Shown here in pieces: positions 11,725-23,425 of a stretch of 64,000 nt of DNA. The position numbers and the translations under genes are program-made. Each line of letters starts with the position of its first letter. Positions within the stretch are counted from its first letter, which is position 1. The notes beneath the pieces were generated by a model, which saw nothing but the letters and a program-made list of their open reading frames with translations, was not told the origin of the DNA and did no database searches. This DNA is from Hyperoodon ampullatus (Eukaryota; Chordata; Mammalia; Artiodactyla; Ziphiidae): contig OX457068.1 in NCBI GenBank assembly GCA_949752795.1, positions 62,065,582-62,129,581 of the forward strand, in the 5' to 3' direction.

Positions 11725-12800
11725 AAAGATGCAAATCCTTTGAAATCCAGCTATTCCACTTCAAGGAACTTATCCTCAGGGAAGAATGAGGGGTGTCTAC
11801 CAAGATTTAGCTACAATGACATTCATTGCAGCCACGTTTATAATAGCAAAATAAATAAAATAAAATAACCAAATGTGCAGCAATAAAAGATTGAGTGAAC
11901 CTTACACTGGAATACTAAACAACTACTAAAAACTATGTGTTTTGTATTAGTTATCTATGGCTGCATTACGCCAGTACTTAGCAGCTTTAAACAGCAAACA
12001 TATTATCTCAGAGTTTCTGTGGGTCAGGAGTCTGTGAGCACAGCTGAACTGGGTCCTCTGACTCAGGGCCTCTCCTAAGACTGCAGTCAAGGTGTTTGAA
12101 TCACTTTAAGGCTTGACTTGGAGAGGGTCCACTTGGAGGCTCACTCCAGAGGGTGTTGGCAGGAACCAGTTCCTCTGAGACTGTTGGTTGAAGGTCTCCA
12201 TCAGTTCCTCGACTCAGTTCCACTGCCCTCCTTTCTGTAGGGCGGTCCACAATATCACAGGTGGTTTCCCCACAGTAAACAAGCCAGAGAGCAGGAGAGG
12301 GTGAGCAGGACAGCAGCCAGAAGTCTTTTTGTTACCTTGTCTCAGAACTGACATCCCAACACTCGTGCCATATTCTACCAGTTAGAAGTAAGTCAGAAGT
12401 CCAGCCCACACTCCAGGGGAGTGGATCACACAACGGTGAGGATGCAGGGGGCAGGGATCATTGGGAACCATCTTAGGAGCTGTCTGCCATACAGCTGAAG
12501 TTTATTTTTTGGCAAAAGATGTTCATCATATCTTATTCAATGAATAAAAAGCAGGTCACAAAACAGTATGTGCAGTAAACCAGTTTTGTAAACTAAAGTA
12601 ATAGAGAAATATATATCCATATATATAAATATTCATGAAGCAACCTATAAGGGTTCCATGGGTTAATAGTTGTTACGTCTGGATAGTGGGATCACAGGAG
12701 AGTTTTATATCTTTTTTTCTAATGTGTATTTTCTACCTTTTCTAAAATGAACATGTATTGCTTGTGATTTTAAAAAGAGTAAATGTTATTAAATTTAAAA
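11725..12800 (+). mobile_element. L1M 3' end fragment split by an MLT1 LTR
   Basis: The left part (aatccagctattccacttcaagg, then cattcattgcagccacg) is the end of an old L1 ORF2. After the LTR at 11943-12493 the same 3' end resumes with aatgaataaaaagcagg. It then gives ggatagtgggatcacaggag, attttctaccttttc and a final A-rich tail, as in older L1M families. Confidence 0.75.
11943..12493 (-). mobile_element. MLT1-type solo LTR (ERVL-MaLR)
   Basis: On the plus strand it begins tgtattagttatctatggctgc and ends ggagctgtctgccataca. This is the reverse complement of the MLT1 LTR layout, including ccagcccacactccaggggag and catattctaccagttagaag. No internal retroviral sequence follows on either side, so it is a solo LTR. 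It sits inside an L1M 3' end. No clear target-site duplication remains. Confidence 0.8.
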
Positions 12801-14664
12801 CAAAGCAATATGAATTCTCTAGACTTCTTGTTTCTGACCTCCACTGTCTATCTTTACAGGACTGTTTCTTGCTTACTGCTTGAAGTCAACTAATTAGAAG
12901 TTCACAAGACTCTCTATAGAACCCATTGATCTCACTGTGACCAAGGAAATTGTGAGTATGTTCTAGAACTTGTTGCTGTCTCTGTGTCTTCTAAAACAGC
13001 TGTTACCACCTATAATGCTACCATGGAAAACTAAAATTATTTTTTCCCCTCTGAGGCCACTAGGGCCAATGGGAACTGTGATTGACCCCAGAGAGCCAGG
13101 TCCTGTGAAGATCTTTTTCCTCTTGAGCCTATGTCTTAACAGCTCAAGTCTGGTTGCTTCCAGATATGAGCTAGTATGATCACGTGGCAGCCATCTTCTC
13201 TGCAAAATTCCAGAGAGATAGGTTCTATTTACATGTCACAAATAGATGAACAGATCTGACACTGCTGAACATATTTGCAAGTTTGAAAAGGGGGAGGGGC
13301 TGAGAGAGTGAGAAGATAAATTCATTAATAATCCCCACACTTCATTAGTTTTCCTGCCTCATGCCACCAGGAGAGCCTGAGCTGGGATGCCACTGGCTCA
13401 GGGTTGGAATGATGTCTCCAGCAATGTAAATGTTATCTTAAGGTCACTTACTGATGAAAACTACTATTTTGCCAAACATAGATTTATTGGTTGCTTGACA
13501 AGCAGGCCAGCTGCTCTACAACTATATAGAGCACAAATAAAGCTTCTTAGGATGGGTGATGTGGTGCCCACAGGGAAGGAAGTCAATGGTTTCCAAGATG
13601 GCAGGGGATTGGGACCAGGTCTGAGGTACTGGTGGATCTCTTTTCACTGGAATCTATAGTACAATAGCTAGTATAACAGATAACACTCAAATCTTTAACA
13701 CAGTAGAATCATTGTTCCCTAATATAAGGCCCAAATGAGAGTTTGTCAAAGCAGTGATTCAGAAACCGAGGTGCCTCCTGTCTTGTGGCTTCACCGTCTT
13801 TTAGGGTCTTTGAAGTTTATGCTGGATCTTCTGCATCTACCTGGTTGACAGGAAAGAAGAAAGTGAGAATGGCACACCCACTTCCTAACCACCTTGGCCT
13901 ACAATTGACACACATCACATCCCATTGGTGAGAACTAGTCACATGGACCTCACCTTGATGAAAGAGGCCTTGGGTTAATTCTTGGCTGGCAGTCACTTCC
14001 CCAAAACTCCACTCTGTGGTGGGAGAACACACAGCATGGGCTCTGTCAGGTAAAATCATAGTGCTAGAAAGTTCTTGCTGAGGATATTCTTAGTGGGCAT
14101 TCATACATCAATCATAGAGTAGGGATTAGTTGACATATCAATGACTCTTTGCATAGTGGATCATTCTGCCTTATATGAAGCAACTTCTAATGCCAACCAT
14201 ACTTCCTTCTCATGATTAAGGCAACAAGCCACTGTAGCAAGGCTCTAAAGAGTCAAGGTTGTTCTATACTGGAAGTGCTAGGTGTGCCTGCCAAAACTAG
14301 AAGGCTGCAGAAGCAACTGAGGGCTCAAGATAACAGTTTTAAAACCACAGTTCTGTCTCTCTTAGTTTTGCCTTAGATTTTTGTTGTGTAATGTGAAAAT
14401 AACATGGTCTAGCTCTTAGGATCTTTGTAAAGCCCCAAGGAATTAATTCAAGAAAGGACACAGTACACATTTTCTCAACACCAGCAACTTCTCCAACAAG
14501 TATCTCCACACGATGAATAATCTCAGAAGTGCCTTCCCAACACTACCACAATTGCTGATTCTTGTGATATCGTTGTTAGTATTAGGCTTCATTTACAATG
14601 ATGGCACCATCAATAAAGTCATAACATTTCTCTCCCATGACAACCTTATAGAGTTATAGGAAAG
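12801..14664. other. Anonymous non-coding stretch
   Basis: I see no recognisable gene or repeat. Open frames of 80-90 codons (for example 13387-13659) lack known motifs and are within chance expectation. Confidence 0.5.
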
Positions 14665-14800
14665 GAGGCTTACTCTTACCACCCATTTCACCGGCGAGAG
14701 AACTGAACCTCATGGAGCCTAAGTGATAATCACCAAGATCACATTATAGCCCAGTCAGAGACACCAGTTGGCTCTCAAACCTGGATCTTTTAGATCAAAA
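14665..14800 (-). repeat. MIR SINE fragment
   Basis: The series cccatttcaccggcgagagaa, ctgaacctcatggagcc, ccaagatcaca and caaacctggatc matches the reverse complement of the MIR core (cccattttacagatgagg...aaggtcacacag...gaacccagg). Confidence 0.8.
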
Positions 14801-15450
14801 TTATACTACTACACCAAATGTAACATGAGATCTTGTTGGAATGAATGGAATCATTGAGGAGACCTAGTCTCACCCCTCATTGTTCAGATGAGTTGGGGAC
14901 GCCTTTGAGGGTTTTTCCTTTTTGTACCACTGGCCTCAGGTTGTCTTGTCTCCTTCAAGGTTAGTCAGTCTAATTACAGCTGGGTTGGGGGATGGGGGTA
15001 GGAACAAGTAGCAGTGGTGTTGGTGATGTCGTTTTACAGAGGCCATGATGTGCAAGGCTCCTGGCAGTTGCTCCATGCAACGTGAGCGGGGCCAGAAAGG
15101 AGGCAGAAGGTATGTTTTTCCTCCACTCTGATACAGGTGGCCACATCATCGGCCATCATCACCAGCCCCAGTGAGACGGGTAACAGCCTGGAATCCACTT
15201 CTAGGTTTCTTAGGATTTTCTTTCTCATCCATTCAACTCTTTGGCCTTTCCGCAGCTAACTTTAATGACTAATTTTTAGTGACTTTATTCTTTCTATTGA
15301 GAGAAAAGAAAGAACTGTTTCTGGTGGCCTTAGGTTTGCAGTATAAGGTCCTTGGAGACAGGGTTTGACCTTGCTTTGGGTGACCCAACTGCCAGGAAGA
15401 GTGAGCTATAGTAGACTTGGATCTTTGTGTAGAGAGCATCCCCAGGGCCA
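14801..15450. other. Anonymous non-coding stretch
   Basis: Nothing recognisable. There is a G-rich patch near 14980-15000 (ggttgggggatgggggta) and no supported gene. Confidence 0.45.
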
Positions 15451-15454
15451 GGCC

Positions 15455-15690
15455 AGCTGTGACTCTGACAACAGGAGGGTCATTTAGACTCTGTAAGACA
15501 GGGCTCCCTCATCTGTCCAATCAGGTGGATGATGCCCACCCTCTCCACCTCCCCCACTTTCTTAGGGAAGTACTGAGAACATGGGGCTCAAACAACTAAA
15601 TAGACAGAAAGTGCTTTGAAAAACAACATGCTAGATAAATGCGGCAAAGAGTCATCATTATCACCGTGCTATTGCCATTATTATTTTGAG
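15455..15690 (+). repeat. MIR SINE
   Basis: The core ctccctcatctgtccaatcagg, then gatgatgcccacc, agtgctttgaaaaac and the tail attgccattattatt follow the MIR plus-strand order (cctcatctgtaaaatggg...gataataatagtacc...aaagcgcttagaac...ttattatt). Confidence 0.7.
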
Positions 15691-16210
15691 GTCAGCTCAG
15701 CTTTTCTTAACACAGAGCACTTAATCAACCAGTAACTGTATTGGTTTCCTACAAGGAGGGTGAAGGGGCCAAGTGAGGTTCTATTTTTATCCCATTTTAG
15801 AGTCCAGTTTTTTTCCTTCCTAACAACTATGTCTAGTGGGTTTATAAGTATTTTAATTACAGACACATTTTATTATACTTACTCCTAACAAAAATCAGGC
15901 TAAGTACATTTTTTTAAATTCTAAAAATGGTGGATTCCCCTAAAGGCTGAGTTAACTTTCACCAACAGCTAGAACACTGCTACCTTAGACTGCACCTGTA
16001 ACCTTGGTACCTACCTTTAATGAACAATTTTCAGCATAAACAAAAAAATTTAATTATACATGCAGGTCCACTAGTGAGAGAAAAATGACAAAATCCACCG
16101 GTCATCAGGGTTTGGTTCATAAATTGTTCACCAACTGAGATGCCTTTTTCATATGGTTATGAAGAGTTATGGGAAGAAGAAATTTAGAAATCAGTGTAAA
16201 GACAGACCAG
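15691..16210. other. Anonymous non-coding stretch
   Basis: No recognisable gene or repeat up to the start of the L1 insertion near 16215. Confidence 0.45.
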
Positions 16211-16214
16211 ACCA

Positions 16215-17080
16215 GTCAGAATGGCCATCATCAAAAAATCTAGAAACAATAAATGCTGGAGAGGGTGTGGAGAAAAGGGAACACTCTTGCACTGTTGGTG
16301 GGAATGTATATTGATACAGCCACTACGGAGAACAGTATGGAGGTTCCTTACAAAACTAAAAATAGAACTACCATACTACCCAGCAATCTCACTACTGGGC
16401 ATATAACCTGAGAAAACCATAATTCAAAAAGAGTCATGCACCAAAATGTTCATTGCAGCTCTATTTACAATAGCCAGGACATGGAAGCAACCTAAGTGTC
16501 CATCAACAGATGAATGGCTAAAGAAGATGTGGCATATATATATATACAATGGAATATTACTCAGCCATAAAAAGCAGTGAAATTGAGTTATTTGTAATGA
16601 GGTGGATGGACCTAGAGTCTGTCATACAGAGTGAAGTAAGTCAGAAAGAGAAAAACAAATACTGTATGCTAACACATATATATGGAATCTAAGAGAAAAA
16701 AAAAAAAAGGTCATGAAGAACCTAGGGGTAAGACGGGAATAAAGACACAGACCTACTAGAGCGTGGACTTGATATGGGGAGTGGGAAGGGTAAGCTGTGA
16801 CAAAGTGAGAGAGTGACATGGACATATATACACTACCAAACGTTAAATAGATAACTAGTGGGAAGTAGCCGCATAGCACAGGGAGATCAGCTAGGTGGTT
16901 TGTGACCACCTAGAGGGGTGGGATAGGGAGGGTGGGAGGGAGGGAGATGCAAGAGGGAAGAGATATGGGAACATATGTATATGTATAACTGATTCACTTT
17001 GTTATAAAGCAGAAACTAACACACCATTGTAAAGCAATTATACTCCAATATACTCCAATAAAGATGTTAAAAAAAAAAAG
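16215..17080 (+). mobile_element. L1, 5'-truncated: end of ORF2 plus 3'UTR
   Basis: It opens at cagtcagaatggccatcatc in the C-terminal part of ORF2 and runs through the L1 3'UTR to caataaagatgtt and poly-A. From 16625 it parallels the copy at 11283-11715 almost base for base. Near its end, tactccaata is tandemly duplicated at 17041-17060. I could not define a convincing target-site duplication. Confidence 0.92.
16221..16406 (+). pseudogene. L1 ORF2 C-terminal fragment
   Basis: A 61-codon open piece contains [18 protein letters not shown], the Cys/His-rich C-terminal segment of L1 ORF2 protein. It is followed by the usual [13 protein letters not shown] stretch. It lacks the endonuclease and reverse transcriptase and has no promoter, so it is only the coding end of a truncated insertion. 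Confidence 0.88.
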
Positions 17081-17284
17081 GCAAGCAAACAATGCCTCAT
17101 TAGAAGGAAAAGATAGATGTTGCAAAGTAGGGAATCTAGCCTTTAGGGCCATAAAATGTCGTTAGAAGGGGTTTTGCAAGCATATGGCCCAAATTAAGCA
17201 TTTTACAGGGAGAACTAAGGCTCACCAGGTGAAGTACACAACAAGGCCACATGAGTGAGCAAGTATTTATTAACATGACCCCTA

Positions 17285-17786
17285 AGGTTATAATAGTTTC
17301 CTGTTGTTGTAACACATTACACAAATTTAGTGGCTTAAAGCAACACAAATTTATTATACTACAGTTTTGTAGGTCAGCGGTCTTACACGAGTCTCACTGG
17401 GTTAAAGCAAAGTGTCAGTGGTGCATGCTGTATTCTTTTCTGGAGACTCTCAGGAGGATCCATTTCCTTGCCCTTTCCAGCTTCTAGAAGCTGCCTGCTT
17501 TCCTTAGCTTGTGGCTTCATCCTCCACCTTCAAAGCCAACAATGTTCCATCTCTCTGATTTTTTTTCTGTCGTCATATCTTGACCACAGTCTGGAAAGGT
17601 TCTCTGCTTTTAAGGTGATAAGACTGGGTCCAGTTGAATAATCCAGGATAATCTCCCTATCTCAAGGTCAGTAACCTTACTCACAGCTGCAAAGTCTCTT
17701 TTACCATAGAAGGTAAGACATTCACAGGCTCTTGGAAATTAGGGTGGACATCTTTGTGTGGGGATGGGCATTATGTTTCCTACCAT
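17285..17786 (-). mobile_element. MLT1-type (MaLR) LTR
   Basis: The plus-strand start (tagtttcctgttgttgtaac, then ggcttaaagcaacacaaattt) matches the reverse complement of a MaLR/MLT1 LTR. So do the middle (ttccagcttctagaagctgcc), the later cctccaccttcaaagcc and the end (ttcctaccata). No internal sequence adjoins it. The subfamily is uncertain. Confidence 0.68.
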
Positions 17787-19469
17787 AGGGAGGATGAATT
17801 TACAGAGAAAAGAGGTGGTGAGTCAATGGAGAGTTTGGGTTGTTGAGCAAGAAAATAACTGTGGGCACCTGCTGCAGTGTCTCCAGAGAATTTGACTTGA
17901 GATGGAGACTTGTGCATAAGAAGTAAGAGAGTTCAAAGGGTCAACCCCTGCAGGGGAAGGGGAAGGAGGCAGAAGTGAGCAGAGGGAGGGGCTGCAGGCT
18001 TGTCACAAAGCCTCCGCTGACCTCATGGGGACCCCTAAAATGAAATGGTCTTTCAGAGTTGTCATAAGGGGCTGTACCTTTAAACTCTTTTCCCTCTGAT
18101 TGCTGTGACTACATCAAGCAGTCATGGGATGTGAGCTGCCCCAAGGAGGGGTTGTGACCTTGGGCAGGTCAGCTCTTTTCTGATGGGGAAACTCCCAGTA
18201 GCTGGAAGAATTTTTCCTTTATTCATGAAGGAGAGTCTAAATATACAATCACAGCTTCTACTAGAACACCTATTCCTAAGTTTTATGTCCACATTTGAAA
18301 AAAAATAATAAAGTCAGCTGTGGTCTGTTTGAGAGATTTCACAAAGTGGTCCTAGACTCAGAATTTACAAATCAGAAAGAAAAGAGTCACATGCTTCATC
18401 TACAGTTTAAAGCTAAACAAGACGGGGTATGGAAGGAGAGTCTAAATCTTGACTTTGCATCAACATGGGAGCCAGAGCAGGCAGGTGTCACATGCGGATA
18501 GAAGAATGAGATTCAGTCATGAATGGTATGGACCCCAGAGGAAAGGCAGGCAGATCATGAGTTCTGGAGACTAGGATCCAAACCCAGGTAAAAAATCCAG
18601 GCCTCTGCCCAAACCACAGCAGAAAGGTGGACACTGTCAGATGCTAAGGCAAGTGTAGTAAAACTGATATAGGTTTAGAAGGATTCCAGCAACGTCTGGC
18701 AGAGACTGTTAGTGAAAACAGTAGAGTCCAGCATTAGCCATGAAAGTGGCTAGAGAATGGGTAAGAAATTCTGTTTCAAAAGAACTGAGGAAAAGGCAAG
18801 AACCCAATTACCAAGGAGAAGGGCATACTGTATTTAGATTAAGCAGGCGGGTTACAGTTTCATGTCATCTAGCCCATGAATGTCATTTGGCCCAAGCTCA
18901 AGTCTGATTTTGGCACAGGAGCAAAAGATGTTCCAGTTGTCTGAGTAGCAAGGGTTAGAGAGATGCTGGGGCACTACCATATGCTCACTCCAAGGGAAGT
19001 CTTTTCATAGAACATCGGGGCTGAGTTTTATGTTCATTTTAACAAATGGTATCTGTGAGAAGGGCACGAAGACTAGTGTGTTCCTACCCTTGAACCCTGG
19101 ATGCTCTCACTTTCTCAAGTCAGTACTGAGCCCAGCACCTGCCTCAGAGCAGCTCTGCCTTGTTGTGCAGACGGACATCATGCACTCTCAACCACCTCCA
19201 CTTCTCCACACATCCAAGCTGCAAAGCCTAAAAGGAATGGTATTTAAGAAAGAGACTTCCTGAATCTTCTAGAAGACAGTGTAGGTACTGTATTGGGTCG
19301 ACCATACTTACAGAAAAAATGGGTTTGAATCTCCTACATGCCTTGATCCAGCTGGTGGGAGCAAAGCACTTCAACACTTTAAACATCACTGCCTTCCTGT
19401 AAGTCCTCTTTCACATGTAAATATCAGCAACAACACTAATAATAACTCCTTCTGATTATTATAAGGCTT
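17787..19469. other. Anonymous non-coding stretch with an unexplained direct-repeat pair
   Basis: I recognise no gene. The only structure I see is the 16-bp direct repeat pair at 18227-18242 and 18432-18447, listed separately. Confidence 0.45.
18227..18447. repeat. 16-bp direct repeats around a 189-bp segment
   Basis: gaaggagagtctaaat occurs exactly at 18227-18242 and 18432-18447. The 189 bp between them has a short A-rich stretch in the middle (near 18299-18310) but no terminal poly-A or poly-T and no match I know. The layout resembles an insertion with target-site duplications. It could also be the relic of a local duplication. Confidence 0.6.
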
Positions 19470-19680
19470 CACATTTTACCAAGTACTTTCATCTGTATTA
19501 TTTCTTTTGAATTTCACAAAACTAGCTCAGGGAGGGAATTATTATGCTTTTTGTAGAGATGAATAAATTGAGATCAAAGAGTTTGAGTGTCTTATCTTAA
19601 GTCACAAAGTTAGAGTCTAAAATTGGACCCAGGCTTTATGAATCCAAGTTGCTTCTGATCCATTATCATAATAAGTCTAC
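19470..19680 (-). repeat. MIR SINE
   Basis: The series accaagtactttcatctg, agagatgaataaattgagatc, cttatcttaagtcacaaagtt and tggacccaggctttatg follows the reverse complement of MIR core sequence. Confidence 0.85.
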
Positions 19681-19849
19681 CCCAATAGAAGACCTCTATG
19701 TTTCACGACCATGGAAGTTTGCGAGAAAGAAGAGTCAGGAAGTGTAGAGAAAGCAGAAAGCTGATGGTAAAACAGTCTGACTTTTGTTTCAGGTCAGTCC
19801 TGAGATTATTGTTTTTGACTCTTTTTTACTTTACCTCAGTGTTTTTATC

Positions 19850-20015
19850 TGTTCAAAGCATTCTCACACCCTTATCTCATTTGATCAGCTCAGGACTTCA
19901 GTGAGGTAGGCAGAACAGATCTGACAGATGAGAAACTAAAACCCAGAGAGGTTAGATGACTCACCCAAGAACAGATGGCTATCTGGTGACAGGATTGGAT
20001 CTGGTATCCAGGTCT
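19850..20015 (-). repeat. MIR SINE fragment
   Basis: The series acagatgagaaactaaaac, ccagagaggttagatgac, tcacccaagaacagatggc and ggtatccaggtc matches the MIR core read on the minus strand. Confidence 0.8.
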
Positions 20016-20084
20016 TTGGAATGGAGATGAGTGGAAGAAACGTACCTGCTGAAAGAGGTGGGAAGGAAGCATTCCATTAAAAGG

Positions 20085-20195
20085 TCAGTCAAAATCATAC
20101 GCATCTCACAATGTATTAAGCCAAACCATCATGCTGTACACCTTAAACTTATAGTGATGTATGACAGTTATATCTCAATAAAACTAGAGAAAAAA
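20085..20195 (+). mobile_element. L1M 3' terminal fragment
   Basis: The text catgctgtacaccttaaac, then ttatatctcaataaaac and an A-rich run is a short L1M 3' end. The next L1 piece begins directly after it. Confidence 0.7.
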
Positions 20196-20199
20196 TTTA

Positions 20200-21530
20200 A
20201 ATCATATGAAAATAAAAAAGGCCAAGAATAGCCAAAAGAATTTTGAGAAAGTATACAAAGAAAAGGGACTTATGTCGCAGACATCAAAACACAAAATACA
20301 ACGGTGATGGAAATGTAGAGATACAGAGACTAATGAAATAAACTAGAAAGTCCAGAAAGAGACCCATGCATTTTTGGAGACAGGGGTGGTTACAAATGAG
20401 TAGGTAAAGAATGGACTGTCTGATACACAGTGTCACAACAAATGGCTCACCATGTTGGAAAATTAACATTGGAGCTCTATTACATATGCAAAATAACACA
20501 AAATATTGCAAGTAAACTCCAGATGGATTTAAATCTAAAAGTTAAAAAAAATTTTAACTATTAGAAGAAAATTCAGGAAGATATTTTTATATCAAATCAG
20601 GAAAGGATTTCTTAATATTCAAATAAAGCACAAAAGAGAAAGGTAAATAAATTGGATTACATTAAAATTTAAGAATTCTATATGATCAAAAACACCGTGA
20701 ACAAAGCCTAAAGACAAGTGAGAGCCTTGGAGGAGGAATTTTCCATGCATTTAACCAACAAAGGATTAATATTTAAAATATGTAAGGAAAACACTACAAT
20801 AAGTAAAAGACAAACAGCCCAATAGACAGACAAAATATAAAAATTGTTCACAGAAATGTAAACCAAAATGGCCTAAAAATATATTAAAACATGCTTTACC
20901 TAATTAATAATCAGGGAAATGCCAATTAAAGCAGAGAAATACCATTTCACACTTACCCAATTGTCCAAAATTAAACAGTTCAACAGTGCCAAGTTTTCAC
21001 AAGAAATGAGCACAGTCATTTTGGAGGGAGTGAAAATTGTTTAAACTCCTTTACAGAGAGATTTGGAAATACCTTGCTAAAATGAAGATATGTGTCTCTA
21101 TGACAACTAGTTTTACATCTAATATATGTACCCTAGAAAAACTCTCTCCTATGTGTAATATGACATGTAAAAGGATGTTTATTATTGCATTGTTGCAATA
21201 TTGAAAATTTAAAAACAATCTAAATGCTCATCAATAAGGCAATGGAAAATCAGCAGACATTTCATAGCTGTGAGCCTTCCAAATTGAGTGAAAATAATCA
21301 AATCTTATTACTATATCATTTATATACATGTTAAAACATACAAAACAATGTTGTCTGTTACTTATGGATTTAAACATACATGGGGTAAAAGCATAAAAAC
21401 AGAAAGAACCATACAAGTTCAGGAGGCTGGTTTCCTGGAAGAAGGGGGAAGAAAATAGGCTCAAGGACAGTACAAAGAGGGTTCAACTCAACCTATAATG
21501 TTTTATCTCTTTAATAAAAAAAATAACTGA
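20200..21530 (+). mobile_element. Old L1M fragment: ORF2 3' part and 3'UTR
   Basis: The sequence is A-rich and carries decayed ORF2 landmarks in order: gccaagaatagccaaaagaat, gattacattaaaatttaag, accaacaaaggattaata and aggatgtttattattgc. It ends in a long A-rich tail (ctctttaataaaaaaaataac). There are many stops and frameshifts and no coding capacity. Confidence 0.78.
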
Positions 21531-21936
21531 ACCTAATTCCACCAAGATGTTAACATTATAACATTCTGTGCTGTGGGTATTGAGTGTTTGATGTAGTAAA
21601 CAATTCAAGAAAGACAAAGTTATTCAGCAGCAGCCTCTCTTTCCTCCAGTGGAAATGAAAAGGCAGTGGGGAGCGTGAGTCTACAGGAAACAGAGCTGAC
21701 AGCTTTGAAAATTATTTCAGCTTTGGGTTTCTGCTCATGCACACACACCAAGACAGTTCCACACACAACAGCAGTAGGGTCATACAGGAAGCACTGCCAA
21801 GCAAGATAGTCAAGACACACAGGGGCCCCCAGCAGCCCAGCTCTGCCAGGGCATCAAGAACAGAATTCTGTGGCTAGGAATCGGGCCCATGAATGATAAT
21901 GGCTTAATTACAATAGGAAAGTATTTCTCCCAACTT
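21531..21936. other. Anonymous non-coding stretch
   Basis: No recognisable gene or repeat. Confidence 0.45.
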
Positions 21937-21947
21937 AAAAGAATTCA

Positions 21948-22052
21948 TGGCCGCTGAGCCTGCACGTCCGGAGCCTGTGCTCCGCAACGGGAGAGGCCAC
22001 AGCAGTGAGAAGCCCGCGTACCGCAAAACAAAAAAACAAAAAAACAAAAAAA
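21948..22052 (+). mobile_element. CHR-2 SINE, 5'-truncated
   Basis: Only the 3' half of CHR-2 is present, starting at tggccgctgagcctgc and ending in gtaccgcaaaac with a patterned A-rich tail (caaaaaaa units). The 11-bp duplication aaaagaattca at 21937-21947 and 22053-22063 is exact. The truncation therefore happened at insertion and is not a later deletion. The tRNA-derived A and B boxes are absent. Confidence 0.93.
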
Positions 22053-22063
22053 AAAAGAATTCA

Positions 22064-22829
22064 GAGGTAGGCAGTCCAGAGCTAATATGATGGCTGCACA
22101 ATATCTCCAGGACACTGGTTCTTTCAATCTTTCTGCCCTGCTACCCCTAGTTACATGAATTCCAACTCCAAGGCCACTTCATGATCTGAGACGAACCTGC
22201 AGCTAAAAGCCATGCAGATGGGAAGCAGGAAGAAGTGGGGGGTGGGAAGGCCAAAATGGTTTCTACTGGCTTTCTGTATGCCTCTAAAAATTCTTTCTTA
22301 AAAATCCTTAACTTTCATGGACATTGTATTGTCCATCCCTTACCTCAAGGGAGGCTAGGAAATGTTTCCTTTAATCCGATCAGCAAAGTGCCCAGCTAAA
22401 AAGTTTGCTAAGGAAGTATTGCTAAGGAAGAAAGGGGGATGACTACTTAGTTAGCAGCTAGCAGTGGCTGCCACAGCCAGTAGTGACTCATTGTATGCCC
22501 ATGGACAAGAGCTTGCCTACCCTGGACATTGCTTTCCTGTCCACGCAAGAAAGACTAAATGATGGTTTCCTTAGTGGAGCCAATCATCTTTGCCATTCAT
22601 CGCTTCACACTTTAGCCAAACTTCTACTTGGGTCAATTATACTTGAAGCCCTTGTCTCCCATTTACTCATTTACCTTTCACCTCACCCGCCACCCCGGAA
22701 TAGGTTTGAATTGAGCAGTTAACCTTTTTCTCCCCCCGCCCTAGTTTTGGTTCTGCATTTATTCTTCACACTTCCCACTCTAGGAATTGCAACTTCTCTT
22801 CCATGTCCATCAACTGCTAGAAATACCCA
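22064..22829. other. Anonymous non-coding stretch
   Basis: No recognisable gene or repeat. The 79-codon frame at 22483-22722 has no known motif. Confidence 0.45.
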
Positions 22830-22945
22830 CATTCTAACTTTCTAACTCACCTCTTCCAAGGAGCCCTCCCTGGCTTAGTTAGGCATCCTCCCTGAGACCA
22901 CTTTATCCCAGTGTCCATTGTCAATGACATAACTTTCACTCAGAG
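22830..22945 (+). repeat. Possible L2 fragment
   Basis: The text cacctcttccaaggagccctccctgg recalls the L2 3' region (cacctcctcagagaggccttccctgacc). The match is short. Confidence 0.4.
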
Positions 22946-22946
22946 A

Positions 22947-23006
22947 ATCAAATACTTTTATTAAGGATGAACTTTAGACCATCAAATACTTTTATTAAGG
23001 ATGAAC
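22947..23006. repeat. 34-bp tandem duplication (1.8 copies)
   Basis: A 26-bp sequence starting atcaaatacttttattaagg is present without mismatch at 22947-22972 and 22981-23006, giving a period of 34 bp. The lack of divergence suggests a recent local duplication. Confidence 0.9.
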
Positions 23007-23249
23007 CAAAAGTTGTGATGCACAACTTTTTTTTCAGAGCCCTTCAAGTGAAAACTTATGTGATAAGTTTATTATCCAAGATAATGGGTAAAATGAATAA
23101 AATGATAGAAGGTGAAGGAGCCCCAAGTCTTTTCAGAACACACTCCGAAAAGAAAATATCTTGTCCTCATTTTATAAATGAAGACATTGTTGCTATAGAC
23201 AGAATTGAATTGTCCCTGGTCATACAGCTCTTAACAAGAACAGTAACAA

Positions 23250-23425
23250 CAACAGCATTAGCTAACATTCACCCTCTGTGTCAGGCACTTTTCTGAGTAC
23301 TTAAGTAGATTAATTAAACCCTGTGATAACTGAAAGTTACTCAGCTGGTCAAGGACAGAGCCAAGATTTGAACCAGGCATTCTGACTCCAGAGACTGTGC
23401 TCAGAACCACTATTCTATAGGCACT
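23250..23425 (-). repeat. MIR SINE
   Basis: It begins at the MIR 3' side (gcattagctaacattc, then gtgtcaggcacttttctgag). It runs back through tcaaggacagagccaagattt to accaggcattctgactccag on the plus strand. A further decayed MIR-like piece lies just left, at 23160-23240. Confidence 0.85.

Noticed and set aside
16200..17100. Target-site duplication for the L1 at 16215
   Set aside because: Only a loose resemblance (aaagacag versus aaaggcaa) is visible. Not good enough to call.
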